Of a stretch of 64,000 bases of DNA, positions 46,543-54,717 are shown in pieces. The number at the start of each line of letters is the position of its first letter. Positions within the stretch are counted from its first letter, which is position 1. Under the pieces are notes generated by a model. The model ran no database searches. It saw only the letters and a list, made by a program, of their open reading frames with translations, and was not told where the DNA came from. This DNA is from Aristaeella lactis (GTDB taxonomy: Bacteria > Bacillota > Clostridia > Christensenellales > Aristaeellaceae). The position numbers and the translations under genes are program-made. Location: positions 1,488,001 to 1,552,000 of the forward strand of contig NZ_CP069421.1 in the NCBI RefSeq assembly GCF_018118585.1, in the 5' to 3' direction.

Positions 46543-46619
46543 TAAGCGACAAGTTGAATATTATTGGTTTGGTTTGTTTTCATTCGGTGGGCCGGGTAGA
46601 AAATCCGTATACCCTTTTG

Positions 46620-47282
46620 TCATAAGCTATGCAAAAAGTTTCCAAATTCGACAACTTTCTTGAAATACAGGCCGCAGTTTTCCCGCATGAACTGCTCGAT
46701 CTCCGGGATGTCGTTGGCCCATCCGGCAGCCGCGAAGGGCACGCCGGCAGCCCTGGCCATGTCATATCCGGGTTTCAGGTCGTCCAGCACCAGCAGCTGA
46801 TCCGGCGTCATGCCGAAGGTCTTCATGATCTCTTTCAGGGGGTAAACGGACGGCTTCCGCTGCTCCGGGGGACGTTCCCATCCGAAGATCAGGTCCGGTT
46901 CCGGCAGATCGTTCTCCCGGTAATCCCGCCGGATATAGTCCGCGAAGGAATGACTGACAACGCAGATCTTTCCTCCCCTTCTTTTATGCTCCGTCAGGAT
47001 TTCCCGGATGCCCGGATAAGCTTTCGGGATATGGTGTTTTACATACTCCTTCCAGTATTCTTCCTCATCCATCATCTGCTCCATGGTCATCCCGCAGATG
47101 TCCGTGAACATTTCGACCACGCCGGGTTCGAAATTATAGCGGAAGTATTCCTCCAGCGTCATATGGATATGGGGGAAATACTTCTCCATATACTCAACAA
47201 AGCAGGGATAATGAACCGTCGCGGTGGAGTTCACCGTGGTATCGTCATGATCCAGCACAAGGCAGGGATACTTCAGTTTCAT
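46620..47282 (-). CDS. HAD-superfamily hydrolase
   Basis: A 220-residue protein. The start at 47282 forms an ATGA overlap with the esterase stop. Motif I is LVLDHDDTTVN (D11, D13), motif II CVVSHSFADYI, the lysine motif ERPPEQRKPSVYPLKEI and motif III LLVLDDLKPGYDMARAAGVPFAAAGWA. An alpha-helical cap lies between motifs I and II (about residues 20-95), as in phosphoglycolate phosphatase-like C1 HADs. It is probably a small-molecule phosphatase. Tight coupling to an acetyl esterase suggests processing of a sugar. Confidence 0.87.
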   Translation of the reverse strand: MKLKYPCLVLDHDDTTVNSTATVHYPCFVEYMEKYFPHIHMTLEEYFRYNFEPGVVEMFTDICGMTMEQMMDEEEYWKEYVKHHIPKAYPGIREILTEHKRRGGKICVVSHSFADYIRRDYRENDLPEPDLIFGWERPPEQRKPSVYPLKEIMKTFGMTPDQLLVLDDLKPGYDMARAAGVPFAAAGWANDIPEIEQFMRENCGLYFKKVVEFGNFLHSL

Positions 47283-48322
47283 TGCTCCATCCATTTTCTG
47301 ATCGCGTCCGTCACTTTCCCGGCCAGCAGCCGCTGTGTTGTTTCATTGGGATGGTAATCCGCGCCGTAGCCGTCCCTTGCGGCATTCTGTTCCTCCACAG
47401 CCAGCACGCGGACCTGCCGGTCGCCTGTCTCACGGCAGTAATCTTCCGCAGCCTGCCGCATCATGTCATTCAGGGCTGTACCCATCACGCCGAGCACGCA
47501 CAGGATCCGGGTACAGGGATTATGCTTCCGGACCGTCTTCAGGAATTCGATGTAATTACCTGCGAAAAGCCTTCCCCGCGCAGCGTCTGTCCCGCACCAG
47601 GACAGATCATTTGTGCCCAGGTTCAGGACTATATACTCCGGCCGGAACTGGCTGAAATCCCGCTCATAGTCCTGTATCTTCCTTCCGGACGGCAGCGGGA
47701 GGTCATTCCGTCCTTCTTTTTCATAATAGATCGAAACCAGGTCCTCCTCATTCCGGATCTGCGGATCATCGGTATACCCGGAAATGATCCCGTGTCCGGA
47801 AAAGCAGGTCAGTGTTGCGTCCGCGCCCAGGGCTTCCGCCGTCAGTACAGCGTATCCCTTTTCCGCATTTTCCGTCGCCGTTGTGTAGGTTTCCGCTTCG
47901 CTTTTCCCTTCTACGCCGTATCCGCAGGTGATGGAATCCCCGATGAATTCCATTTTCAGCGGCCGTTCCGGCAGCGGCTCAATGGTTCCGTCTGTTTCGA
48001 TGTCCCGCAGGGCCATCAGGCTGGAAGTGCTCTCGCTCAGCTTGATCAGCCGGATCTCGGCGTCCCGCTTTTCGTTTCCGTCAAACACCGTCACCGTGGT
48101 TTCCTTTTCCGTCAGGCGGCTGTCGACAGCCTGTTTACCGTCCAGCAGGATTTCGAACCGCGGAAGATGAGGTTCCAGCGTAGGATCGAGTACGGCATCA
48201 TCCGCCGTGAGCTTCACTATGACTTTTGTCGCGCCGCTCACCCGGAATCCGATCTCCGCCGCGGAAGAGATCATCCACAGCAGCTCTCCCTCTCGCACAA
48301 TATGCCCCAGCATCCTAAACAT
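47279..48322 (-). CDS. SGNH/GDSL esterase with N-terminal beta domain (CE2-like)
   Basis: A 347-residue protein. The ATG at 48322 lies nine bases after AAGGGA; an earlier ATG at 48331 abuts it. Residues about 15-105 form a jelly-roll-like domain, and residues about 120-345 are SGNH: FIGDSITCGYG (Ser129), GHGI, LNLGTNDLS and YHPNETT, with the catalytic His. This two-domain plan matches carbohydrate esterase family 2 acetyl esterases. There is no signal peptide, so it probably deacetylates imported oligosaccharides. It is coupled to the HAD gene. Confidence 0.87.
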   Translation of the reverse strand: MFRMLGHIVREGELLWMISSAAEIGFRVSGATKVIVKLTADDAVLDPTLEPHLPRFEILLDGKQAVDSRLTEKETTVTVFDGNEKRDAEIRLIKLSESTSSLMALRDIETDGTIEPLPERPLKMEFIGDSITCGYGVEGKSEAETYTTATENAEKGYAVLTAEALGADATLTCFSGHGIISGYTDDPQIRNEEDLVSIYYEKEGRNDLPLPSGRKIQDYERDFSQFRPEYIVLNLGTNDLSWCGTDAARGRLFAGNYIEFLKTVRKHNPCTRILCVLGVMGTALNDMMRQAAEDYCRETGDRQVRVLAVEEQNAARDGYGADYHPNETTQRLLAGKVTDAIRKWMEQ

Positions 48323-48395
48323 TTTTTCCATTCCCTTTATACGAATGATTTCTTTTCTTCCCGGTGCTCTGCCAGCTGCAAACACACACCCAAAA

Positions 48396-48532
48396 TGTCA
48401 TTCCGACTAAGCGTTAGCGCGTGGAGAGATCTCCCACGGATTCAGAGTGAAACAACCTTGTCCGCAGGCATATACTCCCCGTTGTCATCTCGACCAAGCG
48501 CAGCGCGTGGAGAGATCTCCCACGGATTCAGA
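48396..48532. repeat. Two further copies of the GTCGAAGGATCTCC-type repeat
   Basis: TGTCATTCCGACTAAGC ... GCGCGTGGAGAGATCTCC, then CACGGATTCAGAGTGAAACAAC (from 48396), and TGTCATCTCGACCAAGC with the same body (from 48483). They share most bases with the copies at 30370-30498. Confidence 0.85.
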
Positions 48533-48578
48533 TTAACTCAACTCTGACCGAAGGGATTCCTGTCTCTCTCACCAAATA

Positions 48579-48612
48579 ATTCTGAATTCTGAATTATGAA
48601 TTATGAATTGTG
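48579..48612. repeat. Tandem 7-mer tract (CATAATT type)
   Basis: Plus strand TTCTGAA x2, TTATGAA x2, TTGTG, ending three bases from the stop codon of the CotH-like gene. Confidence 0.88.
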
Positions 48613-48614
48613 CC

Positions 48615-50609
48615 TCACTCTTCCGGCTTCTTATTCGTCTCTTCCAGCAGCTTCAGCGTCTCACCGAAATACTCTTCCACCTCGGCGTTCGTCAGCTTCA
48701 TGGCCTTCTTCAGCATCTCCGGGATCTTCTTCGGTCTGACCCTCGCGTAATACTTCGTGGCGTGGATATTCTTTTTCCAGTTCTCCATTTTCATGTTTTT
48801 CCAGCGCTCAATGTGCCGCGGAAGGATCGGTTTCAGCACGCTGATCACATCATCGAAATGCTTCTCCACGTTATCCCAGCGGAACACGGTGGACAGCAGC
48901 TCGCTCACCCGCCGCAGGAACCGTGCCTTCATCTCCGGCACCTTGAACATGGCATTCAGCGGTTCATGCCGGAAGCCCTGGATCTTCGCGTTCAGCGCCT
49001 TGATGTAATATTCGATCGGCGTGGGATCAAGGTTGCGCCAGCAGGCCTCCACGTCAAACAGCAGGTACTTCCATTTGCCGCCCGGCACCCGGTAAACCCG
49101 CACATTGGTAAAGTCCACATTACCCAGGATGATCTCATAGGCAGCGTGGGTGAACATATTGTCAATGTCCAGGCGTTCCTCCACCCAGGCCATGTTTTCC
49201 GGATCGTTCAGGTCCTTCTTTTTGCAGAAGTCGCACAGCTCCAGCCAGTCCTTGTTGTCCCCGTTCTGCAGGAATTCGTCCGTTCCCGTGCGGGCCAGGA
49301 TATCGATGTTGTCGATGTCCTGTTCCTCCGTCACGCCTTCATAGGCGGCCACGAAATACTTGTTGATCTTTTCCCGCAGGTTATAGTGGCCCCAGTACCG
49401 GCCGTTGATATAGACCTGGATCACCTCATGATCCTGGTACAGGATCCCCTGCCCCTCCGCCAGCGAGCTGGCCACAATATCCCGCAGGCGTGTGGCGGAA
49501 TAGTCGCTGTTGGCGGAACGCAGCAGCAGACTCTTATAGCTGTCATAATCCCGGGTCGGGAACGGATTGAATTCGAACCTGTCTGATCCCCAGGCTTTCC
49601 GGGCATACAGCGCGATGCTCTTCTGGCTGTTGATCCGGGCGCTGTGTCCGGAGCAGGTCATGGTGCCCATCTGGCTGATCTGCTTCTCGCCCTTGCTGTT
49701 GAAGTATTCAATATGCACCGGATACTCGTATCCCTTGGAGTAATTCGGAATACTGCCTGTACCCTTGGTCAGCAGTCCGGTTTTCTTGCTGAACAGGTAT
49801 TTGTCATCTGAGATCAGGGATACGATAGCAGTCTGCGGCGCGTCATCAATAAAGAAGGTTGCGCCGGCCGTTGAAGAGGAAACTGCATCCTCCGCGAATG
49901 CCTTCACCCGCAGCGGTGTGGTCTTTTTGATCTTCAGTCCCTCTGCCGGAAACTGCTTGCTTTTCTTTGTCGGGGTCTCACCGTCCGTGGTATAGCGCAG
50001 GTCCGCGCCGTTTTCACCCCGTACCTCCACCGTAACGCTGCCCTCATAGAAGCCGGCCGCTGTCACGATCTCCGGTTCCGCGGTGCGCCGTGTATATGCC
50101 TCCGTCTCGTTCTTCTTCCCCCTCGTGGGATTTTCGAAGAACCCGTAGGCTCCGCCGCCGGAAGGCATACCATAGCTGACGCATCCGTACTGCTCGGGCA
50201 TCTTCAGCTTCTGGATCTCTTCCTCATCCCGGTCTGTCAGCCGCAGGGTTTCCCCGCTTGAGGAGATCTTGAAATCCGCGTAGAAGGTATCTCCTTTTCC
50301 GGGCGTTTTGTTTTCCTCTCCCGTGCACCAGATCGTCAGGTAATCCCCGGCCTTCAGTTTTGCCCCGTCCGGGAATGTGAATTTATAAAGGTCCTTCTTG
50401 CTGTCTGTAAATCCCCAGCCTGAAAGGTTGACCGTTTCCTTCCCGTTGTTATACAGTTCCACCCAGTCCCAGGCATGGCCGTTTTCATAATACCCGTTGG
50501 AAGACATCACCTCATTGATGACCACATCCGCCCGAGCCGCTCCGCCAAAGCACACAAACCAGATAGCAAACAGACAGATAACTCCTGCCACCCCTTTGAT
50601 TCTTCTCAT
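48615..50609 (-). CDS. Exported CotH-family protein with lamin-tail domain
   Basis: A 664-residue protein with a signal peptide (residues 1-27, GGAARA|D). A lamin-tail domain covers about 28-150 (VVINEVMSSNGYYENGHAWDWVELYNNG, NLSGWGFTD). A chitobiase-like C-terminal/FN3-type module follows (AAGFYEGSVTVEVRGENGADLRYTTDGETPT). A CotH kinase domain lies at about 270-560 (SARINSQKSIALYARKAWGSDRFEFNPF, LLLRSANSDYSATRLRD, VYINGRYWGHYNLREKI, WKYLLFDVEACW). Spore-coat CotH phosphorylates coat proteins; secreted relatives are often on surface or cellulosome-like proteins. GGAAGGGGACAGACAG-ATG supports the start. A 7-mer tract abuts its stop. Confidence 0.9.
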   Translation of the reverse strand: MRRIKGVAGVICLFAIWFVCFGGAARADVVINEVMSSNGYYENGHAWDWVELYNNGKETVNLSGWGFTDSKKDLYKFTFPDGAKLKAGDYLTIWCTGEENKTPGKGDTFYADFKISSSGETLRLTDRDEEEIQKLKMPEQYGCVSYGMPSGGGAYGFFENPTRGKKNETEAYTRRTAEPEIVTAAGFYEGSVTVEVRGENGADLRYTTDGETPTKKSKQFPAEGLKIKKTTPLRVKAFAEDAVSSSTAGATFFIDDAPQTAIVSLISDDKYLFSKKTGLLTKGTGSIPNYSKGYEYPVHIEYFNSKGEKQISQMGTMTCSGHSARINSQKSIALYARKAWGSDRFEFNPFPTRDYDSYKSLLLRSANSDYSATRLRDIVASSLAEGQGILYQDHEVIQVYINGRYWGHYNLREKINKYFVAAYEGVTEEQDIDNIDILARTGTDEFLQNGDNKDWLELCDFCKKKDLNDPENMAWVEERLDIDNMFTHAAYEIILGNVDFTNVRVYRVPGGKWKYLLFDVEACWRNLDPTPIEYYIKALNAKIQGFRHEPLNAMFKVPEMKARFLRRVSELLSTVFRWDNVEKHFDDVISVLKPILPRHIERWKNMKMENWKKNIHATKYYARVRPKKIPEMLKKAMKLTNAEVEEYFGETLKLLEETNKKPEE

Positions 50610-50643
50610 CTGTCTGTCCCCTTCCTATTGGTAAAAAACATCT

Positions 50644-50677
50644 CAATTGTTAATTATTCATTGTTAATTGTTCATTG
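50644..50677. repeat. Tandem 7-mer tract (ACAATTA/ACAATGA type)
   Basis: Five near-tandem heptamers (minus strand ACAATGA, ACAATTA, ACAATGA, ATAATTA, ACAATTG), joined directly to the inverted copy at 50677. Confidence 0.9.
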
Positions 50678-50747
50678 TAAATGGATTGCGCGTTATTATA
50701 TGAAATAACTCGTTATTTCACATAATAATGCCTTGCAATCCATTTAC
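50677..50747. repeat. Inverted repeat made of a gene's terminal codons and their copy
   Basis: The right arm (50712-50747) contains the last codons (KWIARHYYVK) and stop of the FRG-domain gene. The left arm (50677-50709) is an inverted copy: GTAAATGGATTGC matches exactly, a 6-nt stretch is replaced by 3 nt, and the last 17 nt match with one mismatch. The loop is 2 nt. Confidence 0.92.
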
Positions 50748-51513
50748 TGAGTCCTTCCAGGCCCGGATACAGCAGCCGTTCACTGATGTTCAGGCTGTCC
50801 AGCATATCCCGTACCCGCCATCTCAGCTGCTTATCGATCACGTATTTCACCGTGTTCTGGGTATGCTCATTCAGGAAGCCTTCGATGTCCGTCATGCCCA
50901 TCGGGATCACCGAGAAGAACGAATACTGCATGATGATCCGGTCATTCGTGCTGGGAGGCTCAATAATGACCATGGACCGGTCACCCATATCCTCGTCATA
51001 CTGGTACAGGCTGTCCGTGATCTTTGTCAGCATCTCCACGGAAAACAGTGTGGTCTGTTCCCTGCCGACAGCCAGGCGGTATTTCTCCGGCAGATGCTCG
51101 ATCTGCTCGTTCATGTCGATCCGCCACACCACACAGTCATGGGCGTCCATTTCCTCCAGGCATTCTTCTGTCATGGCAAAATGCAGCGCCACCAGTGCGG
51201 AATGCGTCCAGTCCAGCAGGCGTGTTGGCAGTCCGTTATGCTGTCCTGTGATCATCTGGTACCATACGCTCTGCGTCACCGTCGGATCCTCCCGTACGGC
51301 GTATTTGGCAAAGTTGTTCAGTATGGCAGGCTCCAGCGTCTTCTGCTTGTCCTTGCAGCAGCGGCTCAGGCTGGTTGCCATCTTATACTCGGAATCCGGC
51401 ATCCCCCGGTACAGGTATCCTGATCGGTTCCGTTTCAGTTCGGGCCTGTAATCCTGTTCCGAAAGCAGGGGCATCAGGTCTTCCAGTGTTGTGATCCGGA
51501 CTTCCTGAATCAT
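50713..51513 (-). CDS. FRG-domain protein
   Basis: A 266-residue protein behind GGAAGGGAGTGTGGCGTT-ATG. The FRG signature is visible: YLYRGMPDSEYKMATSLSR (about 33-51) and QHNGLPTRLLDWTHSALVALHFAM (about 90-113). Later come SFFSVIPMG and a C-terminal helical part (LRWRVRDMLDSLNISERLLYPGLEGLSKWI). FRG domains are common in bacterial and phage proteins, some tied to defence islands, but their activity is not established. The gene is flanked by surface-glycan and CotH genes and not by other defence genes. Its 3' end carries the inverted copy and 7-mer tract. Confidence 0.86.
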   Translation of the reverse strand: MIQEVRITTLEDLMPLLSEQDYRPELKRNRSGYLYRGMPDSEYKMATSLSRCCKDKQKTLEPAILNNFAKYAVREDPTVTQSVWYQMITGQHNGLPTRLLDWTHSALVALHFAMTEECLEEMDAHDCVVWRIDMNEQIEHLPEKYRLAVGREQTTLFSVEMLTKITDSLYQYDEDMGDRSMVIIEPPSTNDRIIMQYSFFSVIPMGMTDIEGFLNEHTQNTVKYVIDKQLRWRVRDMLDSLNISERLLYPGLEGLSKWIARHYYVK

Positions 51514-51562
51514 AACGCCACACTCCCTTCCATATTCGTTTTATTTTACCATAAAGGGTACA

Positions 51563-51599
51563 GAAACAAAAGCGGCGCATTCATCTCTGAATGCGCCGC
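51563..51599 (-). terminator. Terminator of the glycan locus
   Basis: GCGGCGCATTCA and TGAATGCGCCGC around a TCTC loop, then TTTTGTTT on the minus strand, just after the last glycosyltransferase gene. Confidence 0.92.
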
Positions 51600-51609
51600 C
51601 TGATCATTT

Positions 51610-52689
51610 TTATTTTGTTGCCGCCGGTTTGAAGAAAACAAGTCTGTTCCGTTTCTGTGCTCTCTTGTTCATAGCCCCTGCCATCTTAGTGGACAGACGG
51701 TTTGGGTACCGTCCGAGAAAAGCTGTACTGCGTAGGGATACAGGCCATGACGGATTTCCGAATAAAGCCGTATGGGTCTTCAGAAATGCCGACATTTCCT
51801 TCAGGACATGTTTGTTCTCCTGTTTCTCCTTTGAGGAGTGTCCATCCCACCATGTCCAGTTTCTGCCGATCGCATAGACACATTTGTACAGCTGTTTTTC
51901 ACGGATCTCTGTCCACTGTTCCGCCGGCAGCATTTCCTTCATCCGGTTTTCGATAAAATCATATTTATCCTTGTTTACCCGCCATTGGTTCAGCAGCCTG
52001 ATATCATGGCTGTGTACGATACTGCCTGTGATCTGCTGATAGTGATACAAGGGCTTAGCCAGGTTCACAAAGGTTTTCTGTCCTGCGTAAATCCGGTAAG
52101 TGATACAGGCATCCATATAAGCCCTGGCGTCAGGAAAGTCAAAGTTTTCAAAGCATTGGGCTTTCCAGAGCTTGTTCCAGAAATAATCATGTCCGCTGTC
52201 CGTTCTGAACAGCCGGTAGAGCGCTTCTGCCCGACCGAATGTTCCCTCCTCAGGAAGCCATTGCCAGGATTGATCCGGAAAATCCATGGAGTATCCGCAT
52301 TCAACAACATCTGCGTCGGCAGACCTCGCGCTCTTCAGCATTTCCTCATACATACCCGGCTCAATCCAGTCATCGCTGTCCACGAAACCGATGTATTTGC
52401 TTCCCGCCTCCCGGGCTTTCTCCACGGCCAGCCCCCGGGCAAGGTAATGTCCCTGGTTTTCCGTATGGAATACCCGGATCCTGTCATCCTTCGCCGCGTA
52501 CTGATCGCAGATTATCCCGCTTGCATCTGTTGATCCATCATCAATCAGGATAATCTCCAGGTTCCGCATCGTCTGCCCGCGGACAGATTCTATACATTCC
52601 GGCAGATACTGTGCGGTATTGTAAACCGGAATGATAACGCTTATGTCCGGATGATTCATCATGTTATGGTTATGCTCCTGATCGTTCAT
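51610..52689 (-). CDS. Family 2 glycosyltransferase
   Basis: A 359-residue GT-A-type transferase. DISVIIPVYNTAQYLPECIESVRGQTMRNLEIILIDDGSTDASG is the nucleotide-binding start, and the DXD-type motif is FVDSDDW (about 107-113). Later come WNKLWKAQCFENFDFPDARAYMDACITYRI and YHYQQITGSIVHS. It closely resembles the 55574-56590 transferase over its full length, including the C-terminal ERYKxIxENR region, suggesting duplication. ATGA overlap with the upstream GT4 gene. It is the last gene of the surface-glycan operon. Confidence 0.9.
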   Translation of the reverse strand: MNDQEHNHNMMNHPDISVIIPVYNTAQYLPECIESVRGQTMRNLEIILIDDGSTDASGIICDQYAAKDDRIRVFHTENQGHYLARGLAVEKAREAGSKYIGFVDSDDWIEPGMYEEMLKSARSADADVVECGYSMDFPDQSWQWLPEEGTFGRAEALYRLFRTDSGHDYFWNKLWKAQCFENFDFPDARAYMDACITYRIYAGQKTFVNLAKPLYHYQQITGSIVHSHDIRLLNQWRVNKDKYDFIENRMKEMLPAEQWTEIREKQLYKCVYAIGRNWTWWDGHSSKEKQENKHVLKEMSAFLKTHTALFGNPSWPVSLRSTAFLGRYPNRLSTKMAGAMNKRAQKRNRLVFFKPAATK

Positions 52690-53771
52690 TCTGCGTCCCT
52701 GCCGGCATACAGATTCATCAGCACCCGGGCCGTATGGACCACATTATACCGGCCAAGCTTATTCGGATCAACCTGCATTGTTTTACCGGAACGGATATAT
52801 TCCGTTATCTCATTAGCCCACTCCCGGGCACTTTTCGCAAGCGGAATCCGTCTGCACTTTCCGCAGTCCGCTTCCTCCGGAATCGTATCTGATATAAAAC
52901 AATCAAGTCCTGTAGCCTGCGCTTCGATCAAAACGCTGCCAAGTCCTTCATATCGTGAGGGAAAAAGGAAAAAATCATGCTGTTTCAACAGCTTGTCCAC
53001 ATTCTGCCGGTCGCCCAGCAGGTGAACTGTATCTTCAAGCTGAAGCTCCTGGATTTTCTTTATAATCGCGTCCTTTTCCGGGCCTTCCCCCGCCCAGTCC
53101 AGCGTTGTTTCCGGTATCAGGCGATTCAGCTCGCTGATTACTTCCAGCAGGAAAAAAGGGTTCTTCTGTTCATGAAGCCGGCCCACTGTAATGAATCTTG
53201 TTCCGCGTTTCCGAGCCGTTTCACCCTCCGGAGCAAACTTTTCCAGGTCGATCCCGTTGAAGATTACCTGATGGGCATGATCCTTATAAAAATATCTGCC
53301 CGCCTGTCCGGAACAGCTGACCAGTTCCGTGGAATTGCGGATAATCAGCCGCCGCATGATCTTTTTATAAATCCTTCGGCTGATTTTTCCTTCGTTCGGA
53401 TGGGAGATCGTATGCGCATGACAGATCCGCACCGGGATCCCTGCTTTTTTCGCTGCCCAGGCGTTTATGCCGTTCAGGAAATACATATGGTAATGGGCAG
53501 CGTCAAACGGACCATACTGTTTCAGTGCTTTCCGAAGCGTAAATGGCCACAGCATCCACCGGCCGCGGTCCAGGTCATGCAGATGAATAACCCTGGCGCC
53601 GGATGCCCGCACTTTCTCCTCCGTCAGCTGGGGAGCGCCTGGATCCACTGCCAGCAGGTAGGTCACATCAAACCGGGAATAGTCCCAGTGCTCTGCCAGG
53701 GATGCCATCAGCATATCGATCCCGTTTCGGGACAGCCCGTGTAAAATGATCGCTACAGATGTCTTCCGCAA
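52686..53771 (-). CDS. Family 4 glycosyltransferase (TTG start)
   Basis: A 361-residue GT-B transferase. The start is probably TTG at 53771, ten bases after GGAAGGA; no in-frame ATG fits. N-terminal Rossmann domain: VAIILHGLSRNGIDMLMASLAEHW. C-terminal donor-binding domain: FITVGRLHEQKNPFFLLEVISEL, WAGEGPEKDAIIKKI, VHLLGDRQNVDKLLKQHDFFLFPSRYEGLGSVLIEAQATGLDCFIS (E-x7-E motif region). It adds a sugar in the surface glycan; donor and linkage are unknown. ATGA overlap with the next gene. Confidence 0.9.
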   Translation of the reverse strand: MRKTSVAIILHGLSRNGIDMLMASLAEHWDYSRFDVTYLLAVDPGAPQLTEEKVRASGARVIHLHDLDRGRWMLWPFTLRKALKQYGPFDAAHYHMYFLNGINAWAAKKAGIPVRICHAHTISHPNEGKISRRIYKKIMRRLIIRNSTELVSCSGQAGRYFYKDHAHQVIFNGIDLEKFAPEGETARKRGTRFITVGRLHEQKNPFFLLEVISELNRLIPETTLDWAGEGPEKDAIIKKIQELQLEDTVHLLGDRQNVDKLLKQHDFFLFPSRYEGLGSVLIEAQATGLDCFISDTIPEEADCGKCRRIPLAKSAREWANEITEYIRSGKTMQVDPNKLGRYNVVHTARVLMNLYAGRDAE

Positions 53772-53810
53772 AGGCTACCATTCCTTCCCGTATCAGTCAC
53801 GCTCTCAGTA

Positions 53811-54716
53811 TCATGGTTGTCTCTCTTCAAAGTTGATTGACCGGATATAATGATATTCCCGCTCTTCTTCCGGCGGGATCACAGTATAGTCCCCGTACAG
53901 TCCGCGCAGGTACCGGTCGTATCCTGCAGGAACAGGAAACTCGTGTCCTTCAAAAAGCATCGGTTCCGTCCGGGTCATGTCTTCCCGCTGCCAGATCTCA
54001 CCGAAGTAATGATCCCTTCCTGTCGGAATGCCCACCCGTCTTGTTTTCTCCGAAGCATACCGGTTCACCTTGTCCAGCCGGTTCAGCCATTTTTTCGCTG
54101 AATGGAAGGACAGGCACCAGCCTATAAACCTCCGGAGACGCTGTTCCGCGGAAACAGGTTTTCTTCCCCTGCCCCCGTGTGCTTTCCGGTCCTCCCGGGC
54201 ATATTCATAATCGATCACCAAACCCGCGGCCGCGGTGTAAAGCAGGGATCGGAATCCGTGAAGATAATACAGCAGAGGGTTGTCCGGAATGTTTTCCAGG
54301 ACGAACACATCGATCTGTACCCCGTGAACGCATCCCGTATAGTCTTCTATCCGGGCACCGGGATCCTCAATGCGCCCCACCCTGGCCTTGTTGCCGGAAA
54401 GATAGTTCGGTGCGTGAAGCATGTACCTGTCACCGAAGCGGTCCCGAAAAATCTTCTTCAGTTTCTCAAATCCCTGCCGGGTGATATACAGGTCCATATC
54501 GTCGTCCCAGGGAATGAAGCCCTGATGGCGGACTGCTCCCAATGCGGATCCGTAGGCCAGGCCGGCGGTGATCCCGTTTTCCCGGCAGCATTCGCAGATT
54601 TCCTTCATCATCTGCAGGCAGCGGCTGTGAATGGCTTCCAGTTCCTCCCCCGTCAGCCGCCTGACCTCCGGGTTGTCCCGCAGTCTCCGGTTCACCCTTT
54701 CTTTATAACGATTCAT
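53811..54716 (-). CDS. LicD-family phosphotransferase
   Basis: A 301-residue protein. The LicD core is GLAYGSALGAVRHQGFIPWDDDMDLYITRQGFEKL (about 51-85), with the DDDMD metal motif. LicD-type proteins transfer phosphocholine or other phospho-alcohols or phospho-sugars to teichoic acids and capsules. No choline uptake or CTP-activation genes (licABC) are present in the window, so the transferred group is uncertain. It overlaps the end of the upstream GT2 closely (TAAAATG junction). Confidence 0.9.
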   Translation of the reverse strand: MNRYKERVNRRLRDNPEVRRLTGEELEAIHSRCLQMMKEICECCRENGITAGLAYGSALGAVRHQGFIPWDDDMDLYITRQGFEKLKKIFRDRFGDRYMLHAPNYLSGNKARVGRIEDPGARIEDYTGCVHGVQIDVFVLENIPDNPLLYYLHGFRSLLYTAAAGLVIDYEYAREDRKAHGGRGRKPVSAEQRLRRFIGWCLSFHSAKKWLNRLDKVNRYASEKTRRVGIPTGRDHYFGEIWQREDMTRTEPMLFEGHEFPVPAGYDRYLRGLYGDYTVIPPEEEREYHYIRSINFEERQP

Positions 54717-54717
54717 T

